A stretch of DNA of 64,000 nucleotides. Source: Sphingorhabdus_B arenilitoris (GTDB lineage: Bacteria; Pseudomonadota; Alphaproteobacteria; Sphingomonadales; Sphingomonadaceae). The translations under genes and the position numbers were made by a program. How positions within the stretch are numbered: position 1 is the stretch's first letter; every line of letters begins with the position of its first letter. Shown here in pieces: positions 35,505 to 44,083 of this stretch. The notes under the pieces were generated by a model, which saw nothing but the letters and a program-made list of their open reading frames with translations, was not told the DNA's origin and ran no database searches. The stretch lies in NCBI RefSeq assembly GCF_042651485.1, contig NZ_JBHSDH010000013.1, forward strand, positions 1,612,001 through 1,676,000, read 5' to 3'.

Positions 35505-35756
35505 TTAAAGATTCGCAGTTGATCTGACACCCATCAACACGACAACCGCCAGCAATATTCCAATAACTACATATAGCATGACGGCTAAGATCAGCAGTGA
35601 TCCGGTATGATTGTCGAAACGTATCGCCAGATACAGCGGCCAGAATAACATCACCCAAAATGCCCATATTGGCGATAAAAATAAACCTAGTATAATGGCC
35701 AGCGCAGGTAGTGTCGCCACGGCATATATCCAGTGACGGCGCTTCGGCAATGACAT
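35505..35756 (-). CDS. Small two-helix membrane protein coupled to spt
   Basis: 83 residues from the ATG at 35756, which overlaps the last base of the spt stop codon (TGATG), indicating translational coupling. Basic N-terminus SLPKRRHW, then two hydrophobic helices (about 11-45 and 54-77). No known domain. The conserved position directly after serine palmitoyltransferase suggests a role with that enzyme or in membrane handling of the product. The coding frame is supported by length, coupling and hydrophobicity, but not by a recognised family. Confidence 0.65.
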   Translation of the reverse strand: MSLPKRRHWIYAVATLPALAIILGLFLSPIWAFWVMLFWPLYLAIRFDNHTGSLLILAVMLYVVIGILLAVVVLMGVRSTANL

Positions 35757-36955
35757 CAAATAATCCCGATTTTTTTCCCAGCTGCCTCAAACATTCCCAA
35801 AATCTCGCTCACTTGTTCGCTGCTATGTTCGGCGCAGAGCGAGCAGCGCAGCAGGGTCATACCGGCGGGCGTTGCGGGCGGCCTTGCAAGGTTGACGTAA
35901 AGCCCTTCATGCAGCAGCGCCTCCCACATCATTGCACCGCGTTCCAGGTCGGGCATGATGACGGCGATGATCGCGCTTTGCGGTGTTTCGGTGCCAAGCT
36001 TGAAGCCCAGATCGCGCAGGCCTTTGTGCAATGTCTTGCTATTTTCCCACAAATGCGCGCGTTTATTGCCATTATGCATCAGCTTGCGGATGCTGGTCGC
36101 TGATGTCGCCACTACACTGGGCGGCAGGCTGGCGGTAAAGACATAGGGGCGGCAGACGAGGCGCATCACCTCAAATTTCGGATGGTTCGACACACAAAAG
36201 CCGCCGACGGTGCCGACGCTTTTGGAAAAAGTGCCGATGATGAAATCTACATCGTCCATCACGCGTTGTTCTTCGGCCACACCGCGTCCATTTTCGCCGA
36301 TAAAGCCCATTGAGTGTGCTTCATCGACCAGAACCATCGCGCCGTGTTCTTTTGAAATGCGGATCATTTCTTTCAACGGCGCGACATCGCCAAGCATCGA
36401 ATAGACCCCTTCGAGCACCACCAGCTTACCGGCATCGGCAGGCAATCGTTTCAACCGTTTTTCCAGCGCCTCAACATCATTATGGCGAAAAGCGACAATT
36501 TCGGCATTACCCATGGCGCAGCCGTCATAAATGGAGGCGTGGCTGTCAATGTCGAGGATAATGTAATCACCCTTGCCCGCGATCGTGCTGATGATGCCCA
36601 GATTTGCCTGATATCCGGTGGAAAAAACCATGGCATGATCCATGCCGTAAAATTCTTTCAGCGCCTCTTCGCATTCCTTATGCCCTTGGAAGGTGCCATT
36701 CAAAACGCGGCTGCCGGTGGTGCCTGCACCAAAATTTTCCAGCGCATCCTTGCCCGCCGCGATGACGTCCGGGTCAAAGGTCATACCCATATAATTATAC
36801 GTGCCCAGCAATATGGTCTCACGCCCATTACATACCGCTACGGTCGGCGACTTTACCTCTTCCATCACCAGCGAAAATGGATCGGTAATGCCGGTGGAAA
36901 GCAATGCCTCGCGCTGCGCAATCAAGGCGTCAAATTTTGAAAAAAGATCGTTCAT
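35756..36955 (-). CDS. spt: Serine palmitoyltransferase
   Basis: PLP enzyme of the alpha-oxoamine synthase family, 399 residues. It condenses serine with a long-chain acyl thioester to 3-ketosphinganine, the committed step of sphingolipid synthesis. The PLP lysine is Lys245 in GTFSKSVGTVGG; the DEAHSMG motif is at 211-217; GAGTTGSRVLNGT lies at 77-89. KBL, ALAS and BioF are related, but the adjacent acyl carrier protein and CerR-type reductase point strongly to Spt. It is soluble, as in Sphingomonas. It follows the ACP gene by 23 bases. Confidence 0.93.
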   Translation of the reverse strand: MNDLFSKFDALIAQREALLSTGITDPFSLVMEEVKSPTVAVCNGRETILLGTYNYMGMTFDPDVIAAGKDALENFGAGTTGSRVLNGTFQGHKECEEALKEFYGMDHAMVFSTGYQANLGIISTIAGKGDYIILDIDSHASIYDGCAMGNAEIVAFRHNDVEALEKRLKRLPADAGKLVVLEGVYSMLGDVAPLKEMIRISKEHGAMVLVDEAHSMGFIGENGRGVAEEQRVMDDVDFIIGTFSKSVGTVGGFCVSNHPKFEVMRLVCRPYVFTASLPPSVVATSATSIRKLMHNGNKRAHLWENSKTLHKGLRDLGFKLGTETPQSAIIAVIMPDLERGAMMWEALLHEGLYVNLARPPATPAGMTLLRCSLCAEHSSEQVSEILGMFEAAGKKIGII

Positions 36956-36978
36956 ATCGTCTATCCCAAAGCCCGCAA

Positions 36979-37224
36979 TTAACCCACCAGTTTGGTGACG
37001 GCATCGACCAGTTGCCCGACATTTTCAATCTCGGCCTGCTGATTCATGGAGATGACAATATCAAATTCATCCTCCACCTCGGCAACAAAATCCATCACCG
37101 TCAAACTGTCCCATTCAAGATCGCCAGCAAAAGTCGTCGCTTCGGACAGTTCCACAGCTTTTTTGTTAAATGGTCCAATCAGCTCGGCGAGCTTGTCATA
37201 CATGGTTGCGCGGTCAGTCATCAT
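36979..37224 (-). CDS. Acyl carrier protein for sphingolipid synthesis
   Basis: 81-residue acyl carrier protein. The phosphopantetheine serine is Ser40 in LEWDSLTVMDF; this replaces the usual DSL of housekeeping AcpP with a WDSLTV context. It presumably presents the long-chain acyl group to Spt, as in Caulobacter, where a dedicated ACP and an acyl-ACP synthetase serve this step. No acyl-ACP synthetase is in the window. It lies between cerR and spt on one strand. The start may be at 37224 or 37221 (consecutive ATGs). Confidence 0.92.
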   Translation of the reverse strand: MMTDRATMYDKLAELIGPFNKKAVELSEATTFAGDLEWDSLTVMDFVAEVEDEFDIVISMNQQAEIENVGQLVDAVTKLVG

Positions 37225-37320
37225 AAATCCAATCCGTAAAAGGCAGCATGTGCCGTATCACCAGCCGCTATGGCAAGGGAATAAGGCGGCAAAAGGGCAA
37301 AAGCTTGGGTGAATTATATC

Positions 37321-38241
37321 CTATTTCAACCATCCTTGCGCCCGGTACCAGCGAGCGGTTTCCTTTACCCCTGCGCGCGTGTCAATTTGCGGCTGCCACA
37401 ATGCGGCGGGCGGGCGGCGGGCGGGGTCGATGGTCCAATCACGGTGCGCCAAATAGCTGGCCCGGTCGGGTGTTAGCTTGGCCTTATCACGGCGCAGCAA
37501 CCGGTCACCATAGGCCGCTGCGAATAATAGCGGCCGGGGCGCGTGCACGGCGCTTACCCTCTTGCCCATTCCCCATCCGATCGCGCGGGCAAAGCCGCTA
37601 TGCGTCCAGCCGCCTACTTTACCATCATCGGCTTCGTATATTTGCGCAGTGGCATCTTCATGCGCTGGCAGCAACGCCGTCAGCAGCCGGGCAAGATCAT
37701 CAACATGGATCAATGACACTTTCCCGCGCGGGGGAAGCAGGGCAAAACCTTTTGCCGCCATCCGGAAAATATCGAGCATTTCGGTATCGCCGGGACCATA
37801 TACCCCGGGCGGCCGCACTATCGTCCAATCGAGTAAAGACGTCGCCACCAGCTTTTCACCGCGCATCTTGCTGGCCCCGTAAAGCGACAAAGCCGGTTCG
37901 CGCGCGGACAGCGATGATACATGGACAAAGCGCCGGATGCCTTGAGCTTTCGCAGCCTCAATCATATGATCCGTGCCGCTGACATTGCCTGCCTCAAAAC
38001 CCGCTTTATCAGGCGCATTAACAACGCCTGCAATATGCAGAACGGCATCCGCCCCATCACATAGCTGCAGCAGCGCGTCCCGATCCTGCAAGGAACCGCG
38101 CACCCAAGTAACGCCTGATTTTGCCGGTTGCTCTCGCCGGGTCAGTGCGCGGACATTCCACCCCGCTTCAATCAAGCGTTCAATGGTTGTCTTACCCACA
38201 AATCCGGTTGCGCCGGTTAATGCGACAACGCCCATCGGCAT
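37321..38241 (-). CDS. cerR: NAD(P)-dependent ketosphingolipid reductase, CerR type
   Basis: 306-residue extended short-chain dehydrogenase. The Rossmann motif TGATGFVG (Gly10, Gly13, Gly16) and the catalytic Tyr120-x3-Lys124 (LYGASKMRGEK) are present, preceded by VHVSSLSA. In Caulobacter a protein of this family (CerR) reduces the keto group during ceramide formation. The neighbouring ACP and spt support the name; without them, a generic NAD-dependent epimerase/dehydratase would be the call. It lies only 3 bases after proB, so it is transcribed with obgE-proB, while the ACP follows after 96 bases. Confidence 0.85.
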   Translation of the reverse strand: MPMGVVALTGATGFVGKTTIERLIEAGWNVRALTRREQPAKSGVTWVRGSLQDRDALLQLCDGADAVLHIAGVVNAPDKAGFEAGNVSGTDHMIEAAKAQGIRRFVHVSSLSAREPALSLYGASKMRGEKLVATSLLDWTIVRPPGVYGPGDTEMLDIFRMAAKGFALLPPRGKVSLIHVDDLARLLTALLPAHEDATAQIYEADDGKVGGWTHSGFARAIGWGMGKRVSAVHAPRPLLFAAAYGDRLLRRDKAKLTPDRASYLAHRDWTIDPARRPPAALWQPQIDTRAGVKETARWYRAQGWLK

Positions 38242-38244
38242 AAC

Positions 38245-39381
38245 CTACAACATCGCCATATGGTCGCGGTGAACCAGGGAGGATCGCGGCGAATGGCCCA
38301 ATATTGCCTCAATCTCATCGCTGTTTTTGCCGATGATACGCTGGGCATCAGCGGATTTATATTCGGCCAGACCGCGTGCGACAATGACGCCGTCTTTGTC
38401 CAAAATATCCACCACATCACCGCGCTGAAATTCGCCCTTTATCAATACTACGCCCACGGCAAGCAGGCTATTTCCGTCACGCAGCGCGCGTACCGCGCCA
38501 TCGTCCAAGAATATCTGCCCATCCCCGCTCAGCAATCCGCCAAGCCATACCTTACGAGCGCTTTGTTCTTCCTGCGGGTGGAACCATGTGCCGGGGCCGC
38601 CCTTGGCAAAACGGGTTAGCGGGCTGTCTTCAATGCCAGAAATAATCGCCAGGCTGATCCCGGCCATATTGGCGATTCGCGCAGCTTCCAATTTTGACGC
38701 CATGCCGCCGCTGCCCATGCCAGACGAAGGCCCGCCATCGTCGGCCATGGCTTCAATCTCTCCATCAACCTTCGGCACCTCTGCGATGATTTCCGCATCG
38801 GGATGAGCCGGGTGCCGGTCATATAGGCCGTCAATATCCGACAAAAGCACAACCCCGTCTGCACCCGCCGCCTGCGCCACGCGGGCGGCCAGCCGGTCAT
38901 TGTCGCCAAAGCGAATTTCCTGCGTGGTCACGCTGTCATTTTCATTGACCACCGGCACAACATGATTGCGCCGCAGCCGCCGGAATGTCGCCGAAATATT
39001 CAAGTAACTCCGCCGATTTTCAAGGTCATTGAGCGTCAGCAGCATTTGCGCCGCAATAATGCCTTCACTGGCCAGCAATTCGGCCCATAGGCTCGACAAG
39101 ATAATTTGCCCGACCGACGCCGATGCCTGCGCTTCGGAAAGCGTCGCCCGGCCGCCCTTTTCAAAACCGAGCTTGCGTGACCCAAGGGCAATAGCGCCGG
39201 AGCTGACAATGATAATCTGCTGCCCGGCGCGGTGGCGTTGGCCCAGTTCAGCAACCAGCTTTTCCAGCCATTCGCGCCGCACGCTGCCATCGGGATTGAC
39301 CAGCAAGGCCGACCCAATTTTTACCACCAAAAAGGGACAGTTTTCGGGATCAAATTCATTGCCATTCATATCGGCGACCAT
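38245..39381 (-). CDS. proB: Glutamate 5-kinase
   Basis: First enzyme of proline synthesis; phosphorylates glutamate to gamma-glutamyl phosphate. 378 residues: an amino-acid-kinase domain (about 15-265) with LVVKIGSALL, IIIVSSGAIALG and MGSGGMASKLEAA, and a C-terminal PUA domain (about 290-365). This is the full-length kinase-plus-PUA form. The start overlaps the obgE 3' end by 16 bases. Feedback inhibition by proline is usual in the family. proA is not in the window. Confidence 0.95.
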   Translation of the reverse strand: MVADMNGNEFDPENCPFLVVKIGSALLVNPDGSVRREWLEKLVAELGQRHRAGQQIIIVSSGAIALGSRKLGFEKGGRATLSEAQASASVGQIILSSLWAELLASEGIIAAQMLLTLNDLENRRSYLNISATFRRLRRNHVVPVVNENDSVTTQEIRFGDNDRLAARVAQAAGADGVVLLSDIDGLYDRHPAHPDAEIIAEVPKVDGEIEAMADDGGPSSGMGSGGMASKLEAARIANMAGISLAIISGIEDSPLTRFAKGGPGTWFHPQEEQSARKVWLGGLLSGDGQIFLDDGAVRALRDGNSLLAVGVVLIKGEFQRGDVVDILDKDGVIVARGLAEYKSADAQRIIGKNSDEIEAILGHSPRSSLVHRDHMAML

Positions 39382-40418
39382 TCTCCTTCGTCATCCAGCC
39401 CGTCGCTTTGGCTGCTTTCCAACCCGCTTTTTGCCGGCAGTGCGGCCAGCACCCGGTCGAGCACCTGATCGGTTCCTTGTCCGGTTGCGCCGGATATCGC
39501 GATAACGTCAACCGCGCCCGCCGCCATCAATTGCTCCGAAATATCAGCCATCAATTCCGCATCGAGCAAATCGCCTTTATTCAGCGCCACGACCTGCGGC
39601 TTTTCTTCCAAACCCGCGCCGTAACTGGCGAGCTCATGTCCGACCGTCTCCCATGCTTCAACCGGATCATCGCCGGTCGCATCGATCAAATGGATCAATA
39701 TCTGACAGCGTTCAATATGTCCCAAAAACCGGTCGCCAATGCCGACACCTTCGGCTGCGCCCGCGATTAAGCCGGGAATATCGGCAATCACAAATTCGCG
39801 GCTCCGGTGGCTGACGACGCCCAATTGCGGGCGCAGCGTGGTGAAAGGATAAGCCCCGACCTTCGCTTTGGTATTGCTCACCTGATTGATAAAGGTCGAT
39901 TTGCCCGCATTGGGCAGGCCAACCAGCCCAGCATCGGCCAGCAATTTCAGCCGCAGCCACACCGACATTTCCTCACCCGGATAACCCGGTCCATGTTGGC
40001 GCGGGGCTCGGTTGGTGCTGCTTTTGAAGCTTGCATTGCCGCGGCCGCCATCGCCGCCGCGCAGGAATGTCACCCGCTGACCCACCGCGGTCATGTCGAG
40101 CAGCAAGCTGCGGTCCTCATCATCGGCCAATATCTGTGTGCCAACGGGCACCTGTATGATCATATCTTCGCCATAGGCACCGTGACGGTCACGACCCGAA
40201 CCGGGGATGCCGCGCTGCGCCTTGAAATGCTGTTTATAGCGAAAGTCGATCAATGTATTCAGTCCAGCGACGGCTTCAAAAATAATATCGCCGCCTTTGC
40301 CGCCATTGCCGCCATCGGGGCCGCCATATTGGATATATTTTTCACGCCGAAAAGAAACGGCGCCCGGGCCGCCCGCACCGGAACGAATGAAGATTTTTGC
40401 TTGGTCCAAGAAATGCAT
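39366..40418 (-). CDS. obgE: GTPase ObgE/CgtA
   Basis: Essential GTPase linked to 50S ribosome assembly and stress response. 350 residues: glycine-rich Obg domain (about 1-158; GGDGGRGNASF), then the G domain with G1 GLPNAGKST, G3 DIPGLI and G4 NKGD. The final segment is short and acidic (SDGLDDEGEW). Its order with proB (obgE-proB) is common in alphaproteobacteria. The promoter must lie between its start and tRNA-Ala, both being on the minus strand. Confidence 0.95.
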   Translation of the reverse strand: MHFLDQAKIFIRSGAGGPGAVSFRREKYIQYGGPDGGNGGKGGDIIFEAVAGLNTLIDFRYKQHFKAQRGIPGSGRDRHGAYGEDMIIQVPVGTQILADDEDRSLLLDMTAVGQRVTFLRGGDGGRGNASFKSSTNRAPRQHGPGYPGEEMSVWLRLKLLADAGLVGLPNAGKSTFINQVSNTKAKVGAYPFTTLRPQLGVVSHRSREFVIADIPGLIAGAAEGVGIGDRFLGHIERCQILIHLIDATGDDPVEAWETVGHELASYGAGLEEKPQVVALNKGDLLDAELMADISEQLMAAGAVDVIAISGATGQGTDQVLDRVLAALPAKSGLESSQSDGLDDEGEWSPI

Positions 40419-40576
40419 GACGCCCCTTTAGGCGAGCCTCGCCATTTTGGCCAGCATAAGCTACGCTCTCATTTTGTCGTATGGTTTGTTGTGGTATGGT
40501 TTGCGGGGGGCGGACAGCTCTCCGCCCTATATCCGGCTTTGGCCGGCTTGCCAGCCGAAGCCGGAAGGGCGAAGGC

Positions 40577-40611
40577 TGGTGGAGGCAAGATGGTGGAGGC
40601 AAGATGGTGGA
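40577..40611. repeat. 14-bp tandem repeat at tRNA-Ala 3' end
   Basis: Two complete copies of TGGTGGAGGCAAGA and a third partial copy TGGTGGA that forms the 3' end of tRNA-Ala. Read on the tRNA strand, the terminal TCCACCA appears three times at 14-bp intervals. Below it lie two inverted repeats (CCGGCTTTGGC..GCCGAAGCCGG at 40532-40562 and GGGCGGA..TCCGCCC at about 40507-40526) that could end the tRNA transcript. Confidence 0.8.
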
Positions 40612-40680
40612 GCCTAGGGGAGTCGAACCCCTGACCTCTACACTGCCAGTGTAGCGCTCTACCAGCTGAGCTAAGGCCCC
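40605..40680 (-). tRNA. tRNA-Ala (anticodon GGC)
   Basis: 76 nt with encoded CCA. The acceptor GGGGCCT pairs with AGGCTCC (one G-U). D-arm TAGCTCAGCTGGTAGAGC, anticodon loop CTGGCAG giving GGC, and T-arm GGTTCGACTCC are all regular. It is read on the minus strand toward obgE. Confidence 0.97.
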
Positions 40681-40806
40681 ATCCATGCCGCTGCTGCAAA
40701 GCGCGGCAAAAGTTGCGAAGCGCCTTTAGCGCTCGGCTATCCCTTTTTGCAAGCAGTAAATGACGACGAGGCTTTTTTCGCTCTGCCCGTCATTCACGAT
40801 GCCAGA

Positions 40807-41133
40807 TCATGTATCGTCAGGCTTATCGTCGTCATCCGCTTTGGTAACGCCCAAATCGTCATCACCGCCCAAATCGACATCATTGTCAGGCGAATCGTCG
40901 CCGTCCACTGCATCGACATCAATGTCCAAATCATCATCAGCCGCCAGATCGCTATCGTCTTTCTTCTTCTCCGCTTCTTCAAACGGCAAGGGCTGTTTCG
41001 ATTTCAATACGGGTTCGGGCGTCCATTTGTTGCCGCATTCGATGCATTCAACCGGTTCGTCTTTACCCAAATCGTAAAAACGGATGCCGCATTTCGGGCA
41101 AGCGCGTTTGGTTCCCCATTCAGCCTTAATCAT
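40807..41133 (-). CDS. Zinc-ribbon acidic protein (TIGR02300-like)
   Basis: 108 residues. The N-terminal zinc ribbon has two CxxC-type knuckles, CPKCG (about 12-16) and CIECG (about 30-34), with the FYDLGKD motif between. The C-terminal half (about 55-108) is almost entirely Asp/Glu with few hydrophobic residues, so probably disordered. This FYDLN-type protein is conserved beside aroA in alphaproteobacteria; its function is unknown. It is divergent from aroA. Confidence 0.88.
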   Translation of the reverse strand: MIKAEWGTKRACPKCGIRFYDLGKDEPVECIECGNKWTPEPVLKSKQPLPFEEAEKKKDDSDLAADDDLDIDVDAVDGDDSPDNDVDLGGDDDLGVTKADDDDKPDDT

Positions 41134-41303
41134 GTCGGGCTTTCATCCTTCGTCAAAAAATTCCGAGAAACGCGATACGGTAAAACCTGAATCGCTTCAT
41201 TTGCGCCGCCATTGCCACAGCAAAGCCGCGCTGTCAAAAGTTATGCGTCTTGCCGCCAGAAGCCGTTGACTTGCGCGTCCACTATCCGCAAAGCACGCGC
41301 ATC

Positions 41304-42638
41304 ATGACCGATAGTATCGCAAGACCCAAAAGCTTCTCCTATACCGGCCCGCTGCGCGGCGATGTGCGTGTGCCCGGGGACAAATCCATTTCGCACCGCG
41401 CATTGATGTTCAGCGCGCTGGCCGTGGGCAAAAGCACCATTACCGGATTGCTGGAAGGCGAAGATGTGCTGTCGACTGCCGCAGCGATGCGGGCCATGGG
41501 CGCGGACATAGCGCGCGGTGCGGACGGTGTTTGGACGGTGCATGGCGTGGGCGTCGGCGGATTGATGCAGCCGGACACCGCGCTCGATATGGGCAATAGC
41601 GGCACATCAACACGGCTGCTGATGGGATTGGTGGCGAGCCATGCGATACAAGCAACTTTTATCGGTGATGCGTCTTTGTCGAAACGCCCAATGGGCCGGG
41701 TGTCCGATCCATTGTCGCAAATTGGCGCGGAATTTATCAGCAGCCCGGGCGGCACATTACCGCTGACCGTGCGCGGCATATGCCCTGCCGTTCCGATTAG
41801 CTACCGCCTGCCTGTGGCGAGCGCGCAGGTGAAAAGCGCTGTCCTGCTTGCTGGATTGAACACGCCGGGCATTACCGAGGTGATCGAACCGATACCCACC
41901 CGCGACCATAGCGAGCGGATGCTGCGCGGATTTGGCGCGGATTTGACGGTTGAGGTGGATGCAGATGGTGTGCGGACCATTCGCTTGGTCGGAGAGGCCG
42001 AGTTAAATCCGCAAAATATCGATGTTCCGGGCGATCCATCCAGTGCAGCCTTTCCCATCGTCGCGGCGCTGATCACCCAGGGGAGCGAAATTACCGTGCG
42101 CAATGTCGGCCTGAATCCCACACGCAGCGGCATTTATAAAATGCTCGAAGCGATGGGCGCCGACCTGACCTATTCCAATGAACGCGAAGTGGGCGGCGAG
42201 CCGGTGGCCGACATTACTGCCCGGCATTCGGCGCTGACTGGTATTGAAGTGCCGCCCGAAGCCGCGCCGAGCATGATTGACGAATTCCCGGTCTTTTTCG
42301 TCGCGGCCAGCATGGCACAGGGGCGGACAGTGACCAGCGGGCTTGATGAGCTGCGCGTGAAGGAATCCGACCGCTTGGCGTTAATGGCCACGGGCTTGAC
42401 CGCCAATGGCGCAACGGTAACGGAACGCGAAGATGGCTTAGTCATCGACGGCAGCGGCGGCGCGGCTTTAGCAGGAGGAGCCACTATCGCCAGCGCGCTT
42501 GACCACCGCATTGCGATGAGCTTTGCCATCGCCGCACAAAATTGCCGGGATGCGGTAACCGTCGATGACGTATCCCCCATTGCGACAAGCTTCCCGACTT
42601 TTGAAGGGATGTTGGAGGCATTTTCCGCTGGAAGGTAA
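41304..42638 (+). CDS. aroA: 3-phosphoshikimate 1-carboxyvinyltransferase (EPSP synthase)
   Basis: Transfers enolpyruvyl from phosphoenolpyruvate to shikimate 3-phosphate (aromatic amino-acid pathway). 444 residues from the ATG at 41304; the frame is open to 41250, but homology starts near ARPKSFSYTGPLRGDVRVPGDKS. Key segments are PGDKSISHRALM, LDMGNSGTSTRLLMG and RVKESDRL (as LRVKESDRLALMA). The NSGTS context and length suggest the class II (glyphosate-tolerant) type common in this order. It heads the run aroA-unknown-cmk-rpsA-ihfB. Confidence 0.95.
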   Translation: MTDSIARPKSFSYTGPLRGDVRVPGDKSISHRALMFSALAVGKSTITGLLEGEDVLSTAAAMRAMGADIARGADGVWTVHGVGVGGLMQPDTALDMGNSGTSTRLLMGLVASHAIQATFIGDASLSKRPMGRVSDPLSQIGAEFISSPGGTLPLTVRGICPAVPISYRLPVASAQVKSAVLLAGLNTPGITEVIEPIPTRDHSERMLRGFGADLTVEVDADGVRTIRLVGEAELNPQNIDVPGDPSSAAFPIVAALITQGSEITVRNVGLNPTRSGIYKMLEAMGADLTYSNEREVGGEPVADITARHSALTGIEVPPEAAPSMIDEFPVFFVAASMAQGRTVTSGLDELRVKESDRLALMATGLTANGATVTEREDGLVIDGSGGAALAGGATIASALDHRIAMSFAIAAQNCRDAVTVDDVSPIATSFPTFEGMLEAFSAGR

Positions 42639-42644
42639 CTGTAT

Positions 42645-43202
42645 ATGAAATTTCCTATCTATTCGGCCTTAACCTCAATAGCCTTGGCCATGGCATCACC
42701 GCCCTGCTTCGCCCAAAATACCCCGATGCAGAATCAGGAATTGTTCGACCGGATCGACAAGGACATGTCACGTTTCCCGTTCGATATGAAAGAGGAAGAG
42801 GCGCAGAAGCTGAAGATTGAGGGTGTCACCTATAATCAAGATGAAGATGATTTTGGCGTCTTAATTGACGAGACCGGCGTCCTGCACAATTTTTATGATG
42901 GTCTTTATGGCAAGAGCATCGAAATTGATCCGTCCGCCATAGCCCAGCCGATAAAGGCCTTGGGCATTGGCTTGGCCCGGTCTCAAAAAGAGGTGCTTGC
43001 CGCATTTTCCGAATATTCAGGCGGCAAGCAGCTGGAATGCGACTATAGTTATGACTCGGATGGACCCAAGAAGGTGCGCTTGTCAGACGAGGTCTATTGT
43101 AATTTTACCTTTGACAATGAATATGACGCCGGAGTGGGATTGACATTTGACGGGAAAGATCAGCTGGTTCGGGTCTATGTCCAAGCGTGGAATCCCTTTT
43201 GA
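42645..43202 (+). CDS. Secreted hypothetical protein
   Basis: 185 residues with a signal peptide (about 1-23, cleavage after CFAQ). The mature protein is acidic, rich in Asp, Glu and aromatic residues, with two internal cysteines (CDYSYDSDG and VYCNFTF) that could form a disulfide in the periplasm. No family recognised. It lies 6 bases after aroA and 15 before cmk, inside an otherwise conserved gene order, and is probably cotranscribed. Confidence 0.72.
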   Translation: MKFPIYSALTSIALAMASPPCFAQNTPMQNQELFDRIDKDMSRFPFDMKEEEAQKLKIEGVTYNQDEDDFGVLIDETGVLHNFYDGLYGKSIEIDPSAIAQPIKALGIGLARSQKEVLAAFSEYSGGKQLECDYSYDSDGPKKVRLSDEVYCNFTFDNEYDAGVGLTFDGKDQLVRVYVQAWNPF

Positions 43203-43217
43203 TATGTGGGCCCATCC

Positions 43218-43856
43218 ATGATCATCGCTGTCGATGGACCAACCGCCTCAGGCAAAGGCACGATCGCAAGGCAATTGGCCGCGCATTTTGCTGTTCCTTA
43301 TCTCGACACCGGCCTTTTGTATCGCGCGGTTGGACGGCAGGTTGATTTGAATGGCGGCGACGCAGATAGCGCCGCAGATGCACTAGCCGCATCCGATTTT
43401 GACGAAAGCTTGCTCGACGATCCGGCGCTGCGCAGCGAAGCGGTGGGCAGCCTCGCCAGCCGGGTGTCGGTGCATCCGCAGGTGCGCGCCGCGCTGAATA
43501 AACGCCAGGTGGATTTTGCCCATCAGCCGGGCGGAGCTTTGCTGGATGGCCGCGATATCGGCACGGTGATCGCGCCGGACGCAGATGTGAAGCTGTTCAT
43601 CACTGCACCTGCCGAAATACGGGCGCGCCGCCGCCATGCCGAAATGGTCGAAAGAGGCGAGCAAGTCGCCTTCGAAACAATTTTATCCGACACCATCGCC
43701 CGCGACGAACGAGACACAAACCGAGCAGACGCACCGTTGAAAGCGGCGCAAGATGCGCTCTTGCTTGATACTGGCGATTTGACTATAGGCGAAGCCGTTC
43801 AGCGGGCCATCGCCTTGGTGAACGCACAGATACGCAGCCGGTCGGGCAATTACTGA
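43218..43856 (+). CDS. cmk: Cytidylate kinase
   Basis: Phosphorylates CMP/dCMP with ATP. 212 residues from the ATG at 43218; a GTG at 43206 is in frame but less likely. The P-loop is DGPTASGKGTIA (about 5-16); the LDTGLLYRAVG substrate segment, LDGRDIGTVI and RDERDTNRADAPL follow. Length and motif order match bacterial Cmk. It stands before rpsA as in most proteobacteria. Confidence 0.95.
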   Translation: MIIAVDGPTASGKGTIARQLAAHFAVPYLDTGLLYRAVGRQVDLNGGDADSAADALAASDFDESLLDDPALRSEAVGSLASRVSVHPQVRAALNKRQVDFAHQPGGALLDGRDIGTVIAPDADVKLFITAPAEIRARRRHAEMVERGEQVAFETILSDTIARDERDTNRADAPLKAAQDALLLDTGDLTIGEAVQRAIALVNAQIRSRSGNY

Positions 43857-43882
43857 CAACAGAAACCGGCGCATCGCATATG

Positions 43883-43888
43883 TATAAT
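43883..43888 (+). promoter_or_regulatory. Candidate -10 element upstream of rpsA
   Basis: An exact TATAAT lies 195 bases before the rpsA ATG, just after cmk. The best -35-like sequence upstream (CTGACA at 43853-43858) is 24 bases away, too far, so the assignment rests on the -10 alone. A long leader of about 190 nt would precede rpsA, compatible with S1 autoregulation. Confidence 0.35.
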
Positions 43889-44083
43889 GGGGCAGCCTAT
43901 TTTCCGGCCTGAGAAGGCGGGGAAGTGACGGCGGCCATTTGCTATGTGCGGGATATTATCGGTGCGTTTTCTTGGGCTTAGTCCGGTGGATGCCTTTATG
44001 ACATTCGGTCATTTGGGCATGTCGGTCAAAGACCGCCGGAACCAACCGGCTGGCCGGAAAAAATGATGTTAAGGAATTTATCT

